Position numbers and translations under genes: made by a program
The notes under the pieces: model-generated
What the model saw: the letters and a program-made list of their open reading frames with translations, nothing else
Told to the model about the DNA's origin: nothing
Databases searched by the model: none
Assembly: GCA_001464355.1 (NCBI GenBank)
Contig: LNEU01000018.1
Coordinates: 124,001 to 188,000, forward strand
Source: Burkholderiales bacterium Ga0077544
GTDB taxonomy: Bacteria > Pseudomonadota > Gammaproteobacteria > Burkholderiales > Burkholderiaceae_D
Length of the DNA stretch: 64,000 nucleotides
Direction of reading: 5' to 3'
In this document: piece by piece, positions 36,897-45,390 of the stretch
How the letters are laid out: each line of letters begins with the position of its first letter
Numbering within the stretch: position 1 is the first letter of the stretch

Positions 36897-38339
36897 ATGA
36901 CAGCTTCAGCGATACCAATCACTTTGCTTCCTTCGGTGGAATTCGATGCGCAACTGATACGCAAGTTGAATCAGGTGGGTCCGCGTTACACGTCTTATCC
37001 AACAGCTGATCGCTTCACGGCGGAGTTCGGCTATCGAGATTATCTGCAGGCGGTAACGGGTGCGCGCGCACGCAGCAATACCCACCCCTTGTCCGTTTAC
37101 ATACACATCCCGTTTTGCGAGTCGATTTGTTACTACTGCGGTTGCAACAAGGTGGTGACCAAGGATCACAGCAAGGCGGTGACCTATCTGAGTTATCTGA
37201 AGCGCGAGATTGAAATGCAGGGTCGCCTGCTGGTCGGCGCCAATCAGATCGAGCAATTGCACTTTGGCGGCGGCACGCCGACTTATCTGACTGATGCGCA
37301 GATGGAGGATCTGATGGCGCATTTGCGTCGCTGGTTTAGCTTCGCGTCAGATGCGAATGGCGAATATTCTATTGAAGTCGATCCGCGTACCGTTACGCGC
37401 GAGCGCGTCCATGCCTTGCGTCGCCAGGGTTTTAACCGCATCAGTCTGGGTGTGCAAGACTTCGACGCCGATGTGCAGAAGGCCGTCAATCGCATCCAGC
37501 CCGAGAGTGAAACACTGGAAGTCATCAGCGCCGCGCGCGAAGCGCAGTTCCGTTCTATCAGCATCGATTTGATTTATGGCTTGCCGAAGCAGAACCTGAT
37601 CACCATGAATCAGACGTTGAACAAGGTGATTGCAGCCGACCCCGACCGTATTTCGATCTACAACTATGCGCACTTGCCGCATTTGTTCAAGCCGCAGCGC
37701 CGTATTGCCGAGGCTGACTTGCCGGATCTGGAAACCAAGCTCGACATGCTGGCGCTCTGCATCAAGCGTCTGACCGAGGCTGGTTATGTGTATATCGGCA
37801 TGGATCATTTTGCCAAGCCGACCGATGATCTGGCGATCGCGCAAAGACAGGGACGCTTGCATCGCAACTTCCAGGGGTATTCCACCCATGTCGGTGCTGA
37901 TCTGATTGCCTGCGGGATTTCCGCCATCAGCGCCGTCGGTGCAACTTATAGCCAGAACGTGAAAACGCTGGATGAATACTACGAGCAGATAGAGCAAAAT
38001 GAATTGCCGATTGCGCGCGGCATCAAACTGACGATGGATGATCTGCTGCGACGCATCATCATCCAGATGCTGATGTGTAATTTCGAGCTGTCGGTGGCGG
38101 CAATCGAGCTGGCTTATCCGATTTCGTTTCACACTTATTTTGCAGGCGAGCTGGAGAAATTGCGCGTGCTGGAACAAGACGGCTTGCTGATTATCGATGA
38201 TGAATGGATCAGCGTCACACTCAAGGGACGCCTGTTGATCCGCAATATCTGCATGGTGTTCGATCGTTATTTGAACGCTGCCGCCGATGCTGCAAGCAAG
38301 ACTGGCGTTCGACCGTTACGCCATTCCAAAACTATTTGA
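36897..38339 (+). CDS. hemN: Oxygen-independent coproporphyrinogen III oxidase
   Basis: This 480-aa radical-SAM enzyme converts coproporphyrinogen III to protoporphyrinogen IX without oxygen, supplying haem under oxygen limitation. The iron-sulfur cluster motif is PFCESICYYCGCN (CxxxCxxC). It is preceded by VGPRYTSYPTADRF and followed by FGGGTPTYL, and the HemN C-terminal domain is present. I start at 36897 (MTASAIPITLL, with CGGGA just upstream) rather than at the track GTG 45 bases earlier. A perfect FNR box lies upstream, matching the usual anaerobic control of hemN. The cbb3 oxidase genes downstream need haem b and c, so the location makes sense. Confidence 0.95.
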   Translation: MTASAIPITLLPSVEFDAQLIRKLNQVGPRYTSYPTADRFTAEFGYRDYLQAVTGARARSNTHPLSVYIHIPFCESICYYCGCNKVVTKDHSKAVTYLSYLKREIEMQGRLLVGANQIEQLHFGGGTPTYLTDAQMEDLMAHLRRWFSFASDANGEYSIEVDPRTVTRERVHALRRQGFNRISLGVQDFDADVQKAVNRIQPESETLEVISAAREAQFRSISIDLIYGLPKQNLITMNQTLNKVIAADPDRISIYNYAHLPHLFKPQRRIAEADLPDLETKLDMLALCIKRLTEAGYVYIGMDHFAKPTDDLAIAQRQGRLHRNFQGYSTHVGADLIACGISAISAVGATYSQNVKTLDEYYEQIEQNELPIARGIKLTMDDLLRRIIIQMLMCNFELSVAAIELAYPISFHTYFAGELEKLRVLEQDGLLIIDDEWISVTLKGRLLIRNICMVFDRYLNAAADAASKTGVRPLRHSKTI

Positions 38340-38351
38340 CGCGGGGAGCGC

Positions 38352-39167
38352 GTGACTGGATTCAGCCTTCTTCCATTCTTCATGATAGGCCTGCTCGGCG
38401 GCTTGCATTGCATAGGCATGTGCGGCGGCATCGTCAGCGCATTCACGGCTGCATCGAAACCTGCGCGCGCCTTTCCGGTTGCGGTGGTGGGCGTGCAGCT
38501 GACGCAGACGCTTGCATGGGATAACGTGACGCGGGTCTTTGCATACAACGCCGGTCGCATCGGCAGTTATGCGATTGCCGGTGCCATCGTGGGTAGCGTC
38601 GCCGGCAGCATTCACTCTCTGGCAGGTCTTGCATCGTTGCAACTAGCCGGCTACTGGCTGGCAAATCTGATGCTGGTGGTACTGGGCTTGTATTTGATGG
38701 ATGTATGGCGCGGCCTGGCCTATCTGGAAAATTTCGGACAAATTATCTGGCGACATATACAACCATTGATGAAGCATTTGCTGCCCATCGATCATGCAGG
38801 CAAAGCCTTTGCGCTCGGCGGATTGTGGGGCTGGCTGCCGTGCGGCATGGTCTATAGCGTGTTGCTGACGGCGATGTTCACCGGTAGTGCAGTGTCTGGT
38901 GCCAGCGTCATGCTGGCGTTCGGTTTGGGAACCTTGCCGATGATGCTGGGCCTGGGATTGATCGGTAGCCGGCTGCGCGTATGGTCGCAGCAACGCGCGG
39001 TGCGCATGGCTTGCGGTGCGCTGGTACTGGCCTTTGGCGTGCTGGGTCTGATGCGCGCCAGTGGCATGTCGGCCGGCTATATGGATGTGTTCTGTATTTC
39101 ACCGCCATCGATGGCTGTTGTCACGCCTGCCGCGAGCACGCCAGCGATACTGGAAGTGGCGCAATGA
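38352..39167 (+). CDS. TauE/SafE (UreH/DsbD-like) membrane protein of the cbb3 assembly cluster
   Basis: This 271-aa integral membrane protein starts with GTG, with GGGGAG just upstream. Its first half opens FFMIGLLGGLHCIGMCGGIVSAF, the GGxHCxGMCGG signature of the sulfite-exporter TauE/SafE and cytochrome-biogenesis group. The second half repeats the fold with GGLWGWLPCGMVYSVLL. The paired Cys residues in the membrane may handle copper or thiols. Genes of this type are often found next to ccoI, and here its stop overlaps the ccoI start as ATGA, so it probably takes part in copper supply or maturation of the cbb3 oxidase. It has been called CcoH or CcoS by mistake in some genomes. Confidence 0.85.
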   Translation: MTGFSLLPFFMIGLLGGLHCIGMCGGIVSAFTAASKPARAFPVAVVGVQLTQTLAWDNVTRVFAYNAGRIGSYAIAGAIVGSVAGSIHSLAGLASLQLAGYWLANLMLVVLGLYLMDVWRGLAYLENFGQIIWRHIQPLMKHLLPIDHAGKAFALGGLWGWLPCGMVYSVLLTAMFTGSAVSGASVMLAFGLGTLPMMLGLGLIGSRLRVWSQQRAVRMACGALVLAFGVLGLMRASGMSAGYMDVFCISPPSMAVVTPAASTPAILEVAQ

Positions 39168-41722
39168 GTGCGGTTCCGGCTATCGACAATCAGCTTGCTG
39201 CAGAGGCGACGCTGCCGGATGCTGCCTGCTATCACTGCGGTTTGCCGGTGCCGCTGTCGGTGCCGGGACTGCATGCGTCCAAGTGGCAAGTCGAGATAGA
39301 CGATCAGCCGCGCGCCATGTGTTGTCCCGGTTGCGCAGCGGCGGCACAAACGATCATGGACATGGGCTTGTCCGATTACTACCGTACCCGTTCGGCTTTT
39401 TCTTCTCAGGTGGACAGTGCGGCGCTGCTGCCGGAGGAATTGCGACTCTATGATTTGCCGGACGCCAGCAAGCAATTCGACCTGAATGCAGAAAGTGCAG
39501 AAGCCACCTTGTCGATTGAAGGCATACGCTGTGCGGCCTGCGTGTGGCTGATTGAAAGACGTCTTGCGCACTTGCCCGGCTTGCAGGCGATCAATCTGAA
39601 TGTGGCTACTGAACGCCTGTATGTGCGCTGGGACAAGTCGCTGTGCAAACCCAGCGACATTCTTCAAGCCCTGCGCGATATCGGTTACACCGCATATCCA
39701 TACGATACGAACCGGCACGATGCGCAATTGCGCCGCGCCAGTCGTACGTTGTCACGTCAATTGTTCGTCGCCGGACTGTCGATGATGCAGGTGATGATGT
39801 ATGCGGTACCCGCATACATTTCGCACGATGGCACGCTGGAAGCGGACATGGCCGAGCTGATGCGCTGGGCCAGCTTGTTGCTGACGATACCGGCCATCTG
39901 TTACTCGGCCTTGCCGTTCTTTCGCGGGGCATACGCCAGTCTGCGTCAAGGGACACTGGGCATGGACGTGCCGGTTTCGCTCGGCATAGGTGCAGCTTTT
40001 TTTGCGAGTTTGCTGGCCGTGTTGCAGGGAAGTGGCGACGTCTATTTTGACTCCGTGACGATGTTCATCTTCTTGCTGCTGTGCAGCCGTTATCTGGAAT
40101 TAGTAGCGCGCCGCAAAGCCGCCAGTGCGCTGGAAAAATTGCAGCATGCGTTGCCGGCCGCAGCGTCACTGATGCGCGCTTATCCAGCACAACGCGATTG
40201 CACCACGGTCGCGGCGACGCAGCTGTGCACCGGCGATTTCATCCTGGTCAAGCCGGGTGAGGCCATTGCGGTGGATGGCGAGATCGTCGAAGGTAGCAGC
40301 ACGATAGACATGTCGCTGTTGACTGGTGAAAGCCTGCCTTTGAAGAAAAGCGCAGGCGAGATCCTGCCGGGCGGCGCGGTCAATATCTCGCAGGCGATCG
40401 TGCTGCGTGTCTGCAAGGTCGCGGCCGAGAGCACGCTGTCGCAATTGATCAAGCTTATAGAGCGTGCCGGCCATGCCAAGCCGCAGATATCCTTGTGGGC
40501 CGACCGCGTCGCAGCATGGTTTGTGGCAGGACTGTTGCTGTTGGCGGTAGCCGTATTCCTGTTCTGGCAATGGCATGAGCCGTCGCGTGCGTGGCAGATT
40601 GCGATTGCGGTACTGGTCGTATCTTGTCCGTGTGCGTTGTCGCTTGCGACGCCGACTGCGCTGGCGGCTGCGACCGACAGACTGGTACAGCAGGGCGTAT
40701 TGATCGTGCAGCCGCATGTTCTGGAAATTCTGCATCGCACCAGCCATATCGTGTTCGACAAAACCGGCACGCTGACAGTAGGCAAGCCGGCCCTGCAAAA
40801 ACTGCAAACCTTCGGCCTGATGGATAGGCGTGCTTGCCTGCAGATTGCCGCAGCACTGGAGCAATCGAATGCGCATCCGCTGGCGCAGGCGATTATCGCG
40901 GCGGCCGATACAACAGCGCCAGCCATCTCGATGGAAGAAGTCATCTATGTCGCGGGGCAGGGTGTGGAGGGTGTGATAGACGGGATACGCTACCGACTCG
41001 GCAGCGCGTCGTTTGTCAGCGAGTTGGCGGGACGTGCGGTCACCGATCATGGTGCAGCCGGAATGACGCCGGTTTATCTGGCCCGCAGCGATGCCTTGCT
41101 CGCGCGGTTTGATCTGGCCGACGCGATACGTGATGATGCGCACGAGGTGATTGCCTATTTTCAGCGGTCCGGTAAAACCGTTATCTTGTTAAGCGGTGAT
41201 CAGGACGACGTCACCCGGCACGTTGCGCAGCAACTCGGCATCGCTGAAGCGCATGGCGCATGCCTGCCAGAGCAGAAGCTGGCATTCGTCCAGGCACTGC
41301 AGCAGCGTGGCGCCATCGTCGCGATGGTGGGTGACGGCATCAATGATGCCGCTGTGCTGCGTGCTGCTGATGTATCTTTTGCAATGGGTTCTGGTTCGGC
41401 ACTGGCACAGACGCATGCCGATACGGTCTTGTTGTCGCCGCATCTGTCGGCGGTATCCAATGCTGCAGAAGTTGCCAATAAAACCATGCATGTGATCCGG
41501 CAGAATCTGGCGTGGGCCACGTGCTACAACCTGTTGGCGATTCCGGCAGCGGCAGTCGGCTGGATCAATCCGTGGTTGTCCGGCATCGGCATGTCTGTCA
41601 GCTCGGCAGTGGTGATTGTGAATGCGCTGCGCTTGCGCCGCATTCCACGTGCAAAGGCGAGCATGCGCAAGTCAATGACTGATCAAGGCAGCATCGCTGT
41701 CGCATTACGGAGGCAGGTGTAA
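39164..41722 (+). CDS. ccoI: Copper-exporting P-type ATPase for cbb3 oxidase assembly
   Basis: This 852-aa protein starts from the ATG that overlaps the preceding stop (ATGA); the longer track ORF is not needed. The N-terminus has a treble-clef-like metal site (CYHCG and CCPGC), typical of CcoI/FixI, then an HMA domain with CAACVW. P-type ATPase motifs follow: LLTGESLP, the membrane SCPCALSLATPTALAA copper motif, the phosphorylated Asp in FDKTGTLTVGKP, and GDGINDAAVLRAADVS. CcoI moves Cu(I) across the inner membrane for the CuB centre of the cbb3 oxidase rather than for copper resistance. Neighbours ccoS and ccoNOQP support this. Confidence 0.95.
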   Translation: MSAVPAIDNQLAAEATLPDAACYHCGLPVPLSVPGLHASKWQVEIDDQPRAMCCPGCAAAAQTIMDMGLSDYYRTRSAFSSQVDSAALLPEELRLYDLPDASKQFDLNAESAEATLSIEGIRCAACVWLIERRLAHLPGLQAINLNVATERLYVRWDKSLCKPSDILQALRDIGYTAYPYDTNRHDAQLRRASRTLSRQLFVAGLSMMQVMMYAVPAYISHDGTLEADMAELMRWASLLLTIPAICYSALPFFRGAYASLRQGTLGMDVPVSLGIGAAFFASLLAVLQGSGDVYFDSVTMFIFLLLCSRYLELVARRKAASALEKLQHALPAAASLMRAYPAQRDCTTVAATQLCTGDFILVKPGEAIAVDGEIVEGSSTIDMSLLTGESLPLKKSAGEILPGGAVNISQAIVLRVCKVAAESTLSQLIKLIERAGHAKPQISLWADRVAAWFVAGLLLLAVAVFLFWQWHEPSRAWQIAIAVLVVSCPCALSLATPTALAAATDRLVQQGVLIVQPHVLEILHRTSHIVFDKTGTLTVGKPALQKLQTFGLMDRRACLQIAAALEQSNAHPLAQAIIAAADTTAPAISMEEVIYVAGQGVEGVIDGIRYRLGSASFVSELAGRAVTDHGAAGMTPVYLARSDALLARFDLADAIRDDAHEVIAYFQRSGKTVILLSGDQDDVTRHVAQQLGIAEAHGACLPEQKLAFVQALQQRGAIVAMVGDGINDAAVLRAADVSFAMGSGSALAQTHADTVLLSPHLSAVSNAAEVANKTMHVIRQNLAWATCYNLLAIPAAAVGWINPWLSGIGMSVSSAVVIVNALRLRRIPRAKASMRKSMTDQGSIAVALRRQV

Positions 41723-41728
41723 ACGGAC

Positions 41729-41875
41729 ATGGAAGCTTTATACCTGTTGATCCCGCTGAGTATCCTGATCGTATTCCTCGCAATATGGATATTCTTTCGT
41801 GCCTCCGACGGTGGTCAGTTTGACGATCTGAAAGGCCCGGGCGAACGACTTCTTCAAGATGACGATAGTCCTTGA
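41729..41875 (+). CDS. ccoS: cbb3 oxidase maturation protein CcoS
   Basis: This 48-aa ORF, absent from the supplied track, starts MEALYLLIPLSILIVFLAIW. It has one membrane helix followed by FFRASDGGQFDDLKGPGERLL, the typical CcoS pattern of an aromatic-rich helix end and a GQFDDL-like acidic tail. CcoS is needed to place haem and copper into CcoN. It lies six bases after the ccoI stop and is certainly in the same operon. The usual length of the family is 45-70 aa. Confidence 0.92.
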   Translation: MEALYLLIPLSILIVFLAIWIFFRASDGGQFDDLKGPGERLLQDDDSP

Positions 41876-42039
41876 AATACATCGACATCTGATCATTGTC
41901 TGCCGCTCTGCAGTTGCGCGTGAACCGTCGCGAGTTCTGGCAAGTGACTATCTGCATCGCAAATAACAAACAGAAAAGAGACAAGTAAAGGGCACGTAAC
42001 AAGCACGTCGCACTATTTGCGGGCTTTGCTCTGCAAATT

Positions 42040-42053
42040 TTGATGCAAATCAA
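42040..42053. promoter_or_regulatory. FNR box upstream of ccoN
   Basis: TTGATGCAAATCAA is a perfect TTGAT-N4-ATCAA site in the 243 bases between ccoS and ccoN. TACCCT starts 22 bases after it, a TANNNT -10 at the class-II spacing. The ccoN start is about 65 bases downstream. Confidence 0.9.
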
Positions 42054-42118
42054 AATGCATATTCCACCAGCACCTTACCCTCAAGTTCATCATCGTTGTA
42101 CTTTAGGGAGAAGGTTTG

Positions 42119-43546
42119 GTGGACAAGACACTTGACTACAACTACAAGATCGTCAAACAGTTTGCGATCGCCACAGTTGTGTGGGGAGTGATAGGGATGC
42201 TGGTTGGCGTCTTTATCGCGGCACAACTGGCATGGCCTGCACTTAATTTCGATATTCCATGGCTGAGCTACGGTCGCTTGCGTCCACTGCATACCAACGG
42301 CGTCATCTTTGCGTTTGGTATTTGCGGACTCTTCGCGACGTCATACTACGTGGTGCAGCGTACCTGTCAGGTACGTTTGTTCTGCGACAAACTGGCAGCA
42401 TTCACATTCTGGGGCTGGCAACTGGTGCTGGTACTGGCCGTCATTACTTTGCCTATGGGCTGGACCCGTGCCAAGGAATACGCCGAGCTTGAATGGCCGA
42501 TCGCGATATTGATCACCGTAGTGTGGGTAGCTTATGCGGTGGTCTTCTTCGGTACACTGCTCAAGCGCAAGGTCGCACACATCTATGTCGCCAACTGGTT
42601 CTTTGGCGCCTACATCATTGCTGTCGCGTTACTGCACATTGTCAACGGTGCCAGCATGCCGGCCTCGCTCGGCAAATCTTATTCGGCTTATTCTGGTGTG
42701 CAGGATGCGATGATCCAGTGGTGGTATGGCCACAATGCAGTCGGCTTCATCCTGACTGCCGGTTACCTCGGCATGGTGTATTACTTCATTCCGAAACAGG
42801 CTGAGCGGCCGGTGTATTCCTACCGTCTGTCCATCGTCCATTTCTGGGCGCTGATCTTTACGTATATGTGGGCAGGTCCGCATCATTTGCACTACACGGC
42901 ATTGCCGGACTGGACGCAATCGATAGGCATGGTGTTCTCGCTGGTGCTATTGGCACCGTCGTGGGGCGGCATGATCAACGGCATGATGACCTTGTCCGGC
43001 GCATGGCACAAACTGCGCTCCGATCCTATTCTCAAGTTCCTGATCGTATCGCTGTCTTTCTACGGCATCGCCACCTTTGAGGGTCCGATGATGTCGATCA
43101 AGACAGTCAACTCCTTGTCGCATTACACAGACTGGACCATCGGTCACGTACATGCCGGTGCATTGGGCTGGGTCGGCTTCATCACCATGGGTTCGATCTA
43201 TTACCTGATTCCGCGTTTGTCCGGCAAGAAGGAGATGTGGAGCATGCGTCTGATCGAACTGCATTTTTGGGTCGCGACCATCGGCATCGTGTTGTACATC
43301 GCATCGATGTGGATTGCCGGCGTGATGCAGGGCTTGATGTGGCGCGCAGTCAATCCTGACGGCACCTTGACTTACACCTTTGTCGAGAGCGTGAAGGCGA
43401 CGTATCCGTACTACGTGATCCGTTTTACTGGCGGCCTGTTGTACCTGTCTGGCATGTTGCTGATGGCTTACAACACCTGGATGACGATGCGCGAGAGTAG
43501 TGCCGTCAATGCACGCATCCCTGCGGTCCTTCCGGCACACGCATAG
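42119..43546 (+). CDS. ccoN: Cytochrome c oxidase cbb3-type subunit I
   Basis: This protein of about 475 aa is the catalytic haem-copper subunit with 12 or more membrane helices. It holds the low-spin haem b and the haem b3-CuB centre that reduces oxygen. Conserved His blocks are visible: [46 protein letters not shown] and [14 protein letters not shown]. The start is GTG at 42119, eight bases after GGGAG; a TTG three bases earlier is the alternative. The operon ccoNOQP follows. The perfect FNR box upstream indicates induction at low oxygen. Confidence 0.96.
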   Translation: MDKTLDYNYKIVKQFAIATVVWGVIGMLVGVFIAAQLAWPALNFDIPWLSYGRLRPLHTNGVIFAFGICGLFATSYYVVQRTCQVRLFCDKLAAFTFWGWQLVLVLAVITLPMGWTRAKEYAELEWPIAILITVVWVAYAVVFFGTLLKRKVAHIYVANWFFGAYIIAVALLHIVNGASMPASLGKSYSAYSGVQDAMIQWWYGHNAVGFILTAGYLGMVYYFIPKQAERPVYSYRLSIVHFWALIFTYMWAGPHHLHYTALPDWTQSIGMVFSLVLLAPSWGGMINGMMTLSGAWHKLRSDPILKFLIVSLSFYGIATFEGPMMSIKTVNSLSHYTDWTIGHVHAGALGWVGFITMGSIYYLIPRLSGKKEMWSMRLIELHFWVATIGIVLYIASMWIAGVMQGLMWRAVNPDGTLTYTFVESVKATYPYYVIRFTGGLLYLSGMLLMAYNTWMTMRESSAVNARIPAVLPAHA

Positions 43547-43571
43547 ATACAAACAGATCAAGGAGTATTGA

Positions 43572-44186
43572 ATGAAATTTTCACATGAGTGGATCGAAAA
43601 GAATCCATGGCTGTTGATCGCGCTGGTGACGCTGGTGATCAGCGTCGGCGGTGCGGTAGAGATCGTGCCGCTGTTCTTCCAGAAATCGACCACTGAGCCG
43701 ATTGCAGGATTGAAGCCGTATTCGCCCTTGCGTCTGGCCGGTCGCGATATTTATACACGCGAAGGTTGCTACAACTGTCATTCGCAAATGATTCGTCCTT
43801 TCCGTGCAGAGACCGAACGTTACGGTCATTACTCGGTTGCCGGTGAATTTGTTTATGACAGACCGTTCCAGTGGGGCTCCAAACGTACCGGTCCGGATCT
43901 GGCGCGTGTAGGCGGACGTTACAGCGATGAATGGCATCGTACACATCTGGATAATCCGCGCGATCTGGTGCCTGAATCGAATATGCCTGGTTATCCATGG
44001 CTGGCAAAAACCAAGCTGGTGCCGGCAGAGATTACGCCGAAGATGAACGCGCTGAAACGTCTTGGCGTGCCTTACTCAGATGAAGAAATCAAGGCCGCAC
44101 CAGCCGCACTGGTTGGTAAGACGGAGCAGGATGCGTTGGTGGCATATCTGCAGGGACTAGGCATTTTGATCAAGGCGAGACGCTAA
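43572..44186 (+). CDS. ccoO: Cytochrome c oxidase cbb3-type subunit II (mono-haem cytochrome c)
   Basis: This 204-aa membrane-anchored cytochrome c has an N-terminal helix ([25 protein letters not shown]) and a single haem site, [14 protein letters not shown] distal Met lies in the [13 protein letters not shown] segment. It passes electrons from CcoP to CcoN. The gene lies 25 bases after ccoN with AAGGAG in good position before the ATG. Confidence 0.96.
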   Translation: MKFSHEWIEKNPWLLIALVTLVISVGGAVEIVPLFFQKSTTEPIAGLKPYSPLRLAGRDIYTREGCYNCHSQMIRPFRAETERYGHYSVAGEFVYDRPFQWGSKRTGPDLARVGGRYSDEWHRTHLDNPRDLVPESNMPGYPWLAKTKLVPAEITPKMNALKRLGVPYSDEEIKAAPAALVGKTEQDALVAYLQGLGILIKARR

Positions 44187-44188
44187 TC

Positions 44189-44362
44189 ATGAACATTTCC
44201 ATCGATGCGAGCAGCATCATGACAGTAGTGAGTTTTTTGACATTCGTCGGCATCCTGGTGTGGACGTTTGTCATGCATCGCGGCAGCGATTTCGACAAGG
44301 CAGCACGTACGCCGTTTGCAGATGAAGAAGATATGGAGAACGAGGAGCAGCGCCATGTCTGA
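44189..44362 (+). CDS. ccoQ: cbb3-type cytochrome c oxidase subunit CcoQ
   Basis: This 57-aa ORF, not in the supplied track, starts MNISIDASSIMTVVSF two bases after the ccoO stop. It has one membrane helix (VVSFLTFVGILVWTFVM) and a charged tail with FDKAARTPFADEED, the usual CcoQ pattern. CcoQ stabilises the oxidase complex. Its last eight bases overlap the ccoP start. Confidence 0.92.
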   Translation: MNISIDASSIMTVVSFLTFVGILVWTFVMHRGSDFDKAARTPFADEEDMENEEQRHV

Positions 44363-45293
44363 TTTCACCAATGATTTCTGGAATATATACATCACGGTAC
44401 TGACGCTGCTCGGCATCATCGGTTGCGGCATCCTGTTGTGGTCGCAATCCCAGGTCAAAGTCAAGATTGAGCCGGGTACAAATCATCAAATGGAAACCAC
44501 CGGTCACGTCTGGGATGAAGACCTGACCGAACTCAACACACCGATGCCGCGCTGGTGGATGTGGTTGTTCTACATCACGATCGTTTTTGCATTGGCTTAT
44601 CTCGCGTTGTATCCGGGACTCGGCACCTATGTCGGCAAGTTGGGCTGGAAGTCGGCAGATGCTTACCAAACAGAATTGAAAAAAGCCGATGCCGATTACG
44701 GTCCGCTGTTCAATCAATATCAGCAGCAGGATTTGAAAGCAGTTGCAGCCGATTCACAGGCACATGCCATTGGTGAACGCTTGTTCCTCACTTATTGCGC
44801 GCAATGCCACGGTTCGGATGCGCGTGGCAACAAGGGTTATCCGAATCTGACTGACAAGGATTGGCTGTATGGCGGCACACCGGAAGTCATCAAGACCACG
44901 ATCCTGCAAGGACGCCACGGCGTGATGCCTTCGATGGCTGCAGCGCTGGGTTCCGACAAGGATGTGGAAAACGTCGCGCATTACGTGTTGAGCTTGTCCG
45001 GCTCCAATTCCGATCCTATCAAGACTGTGTTCGGTAAACCGAAGTTCGCCGCATGCGCGGCGTGTCATGGTGCCGATGGCAAGGGTAATCAGGCATTGGG
45101 CGCGCCTAATCTGACCGACAAGGTGTGGTTGTACGGCGGCAGCGCCAACACGATCATGGAAAGCATACGCAAGGGGCGCGACAACATGATGCCGCCTTTC
45201 GAAGATTTCCTGGGCGACGCCAAGGTGCATGTGCTGGCTGCGTATGTATGGAGTTTGTCGAATGACGTCAAAGCTGAGCAGCCGAAAAAATGA
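44355..45293 (+). CDS. ccoP: Cytochrome c oxidase cbb3-type subunit III (di-haem cytochrome c)
   Basis: This 312-aa protein starts MSDFTNDFWNIYITV at 44355, overlapping ccoQ by eight bases; the longer track start is not used. An N-terminal hydrophobic helix is followed by a second (WWMWLFYITIVFALAYLAL) and two cytochrome c domains with CAQCHGSDARG and CAACHGADGKG. Each domain is followed by the repeated PNLTD-WLYGG stretch, which includes part of the haem pocket. CcoP receives electrons from soluble or membrane cytochrome c and passes them to CcoO. A 10-bp hairpin lies seven bases after the stop. Confidence 0.96.
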   Translation: MSDFTNDFWNIYITVLTLLGIIGCGILLWSQSQVKVKIEPGTNHQMETTGHVWDEDLTELNTPMPRWWMWLFYITIVFALAYLALYPGLGTYVGKLGWKSADAYQTELKKADADYGPLFNQYQQQDLKAVAADSQAHAIGERLFLTYCAQCHGSDARGNKGYPNLTDKDWLYGGTPEVIKTTILQGRHGVMPSMAAALGSDKDVENVAHYVLSLSGSNSDPIKTVFGKPKFAACAACHGADGKGNQALGAPNLTDKVWLYGGSANTIMESIRKGRDNMMPPFEDFLGDAKVHVLAAYVWSLSNDVKAEQPKK

Positions 45294-45299
45294 TGGAAG

Positions 45300-45333
45300 T
45301 CAGGCGAGACTGCATGTGCTGGATCTCGCCTGA
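45300..45333 (+). terminator. Hairpin between ccoP and ccoG
   Basis: TCAGGCGAGA pairs perfectly with TCTCGCCTGA over 10 bp with a 14-base loop, just after the ccoP stop. Only a loose T-rich stretch follows, so it may partly terminate or protect the ccoNOQP message from the assembly genes downstream. Confidence 0.5.
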
Positions 45334-45390
45334 TGCCATCCATAAATTTGTTTTTGTAGTTGACCAAAGATTGAAAGAGCAGGCACGAGC

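Noticed and set aside
37347-38177. 276-aa minus-strand ORF opposite hemN
   Set aside because: It is a shadow of hemN, whose radical-SAM motif and length are clear.
40166-41143. 325-aa and 254-aa minus-strand ORFs opposite ccoI
   Set aside because: Overlapping shadow frames with biased Arg/Gln/Cys-rich translations. The plus-strand P-type ATPase motifs are unambiguous.
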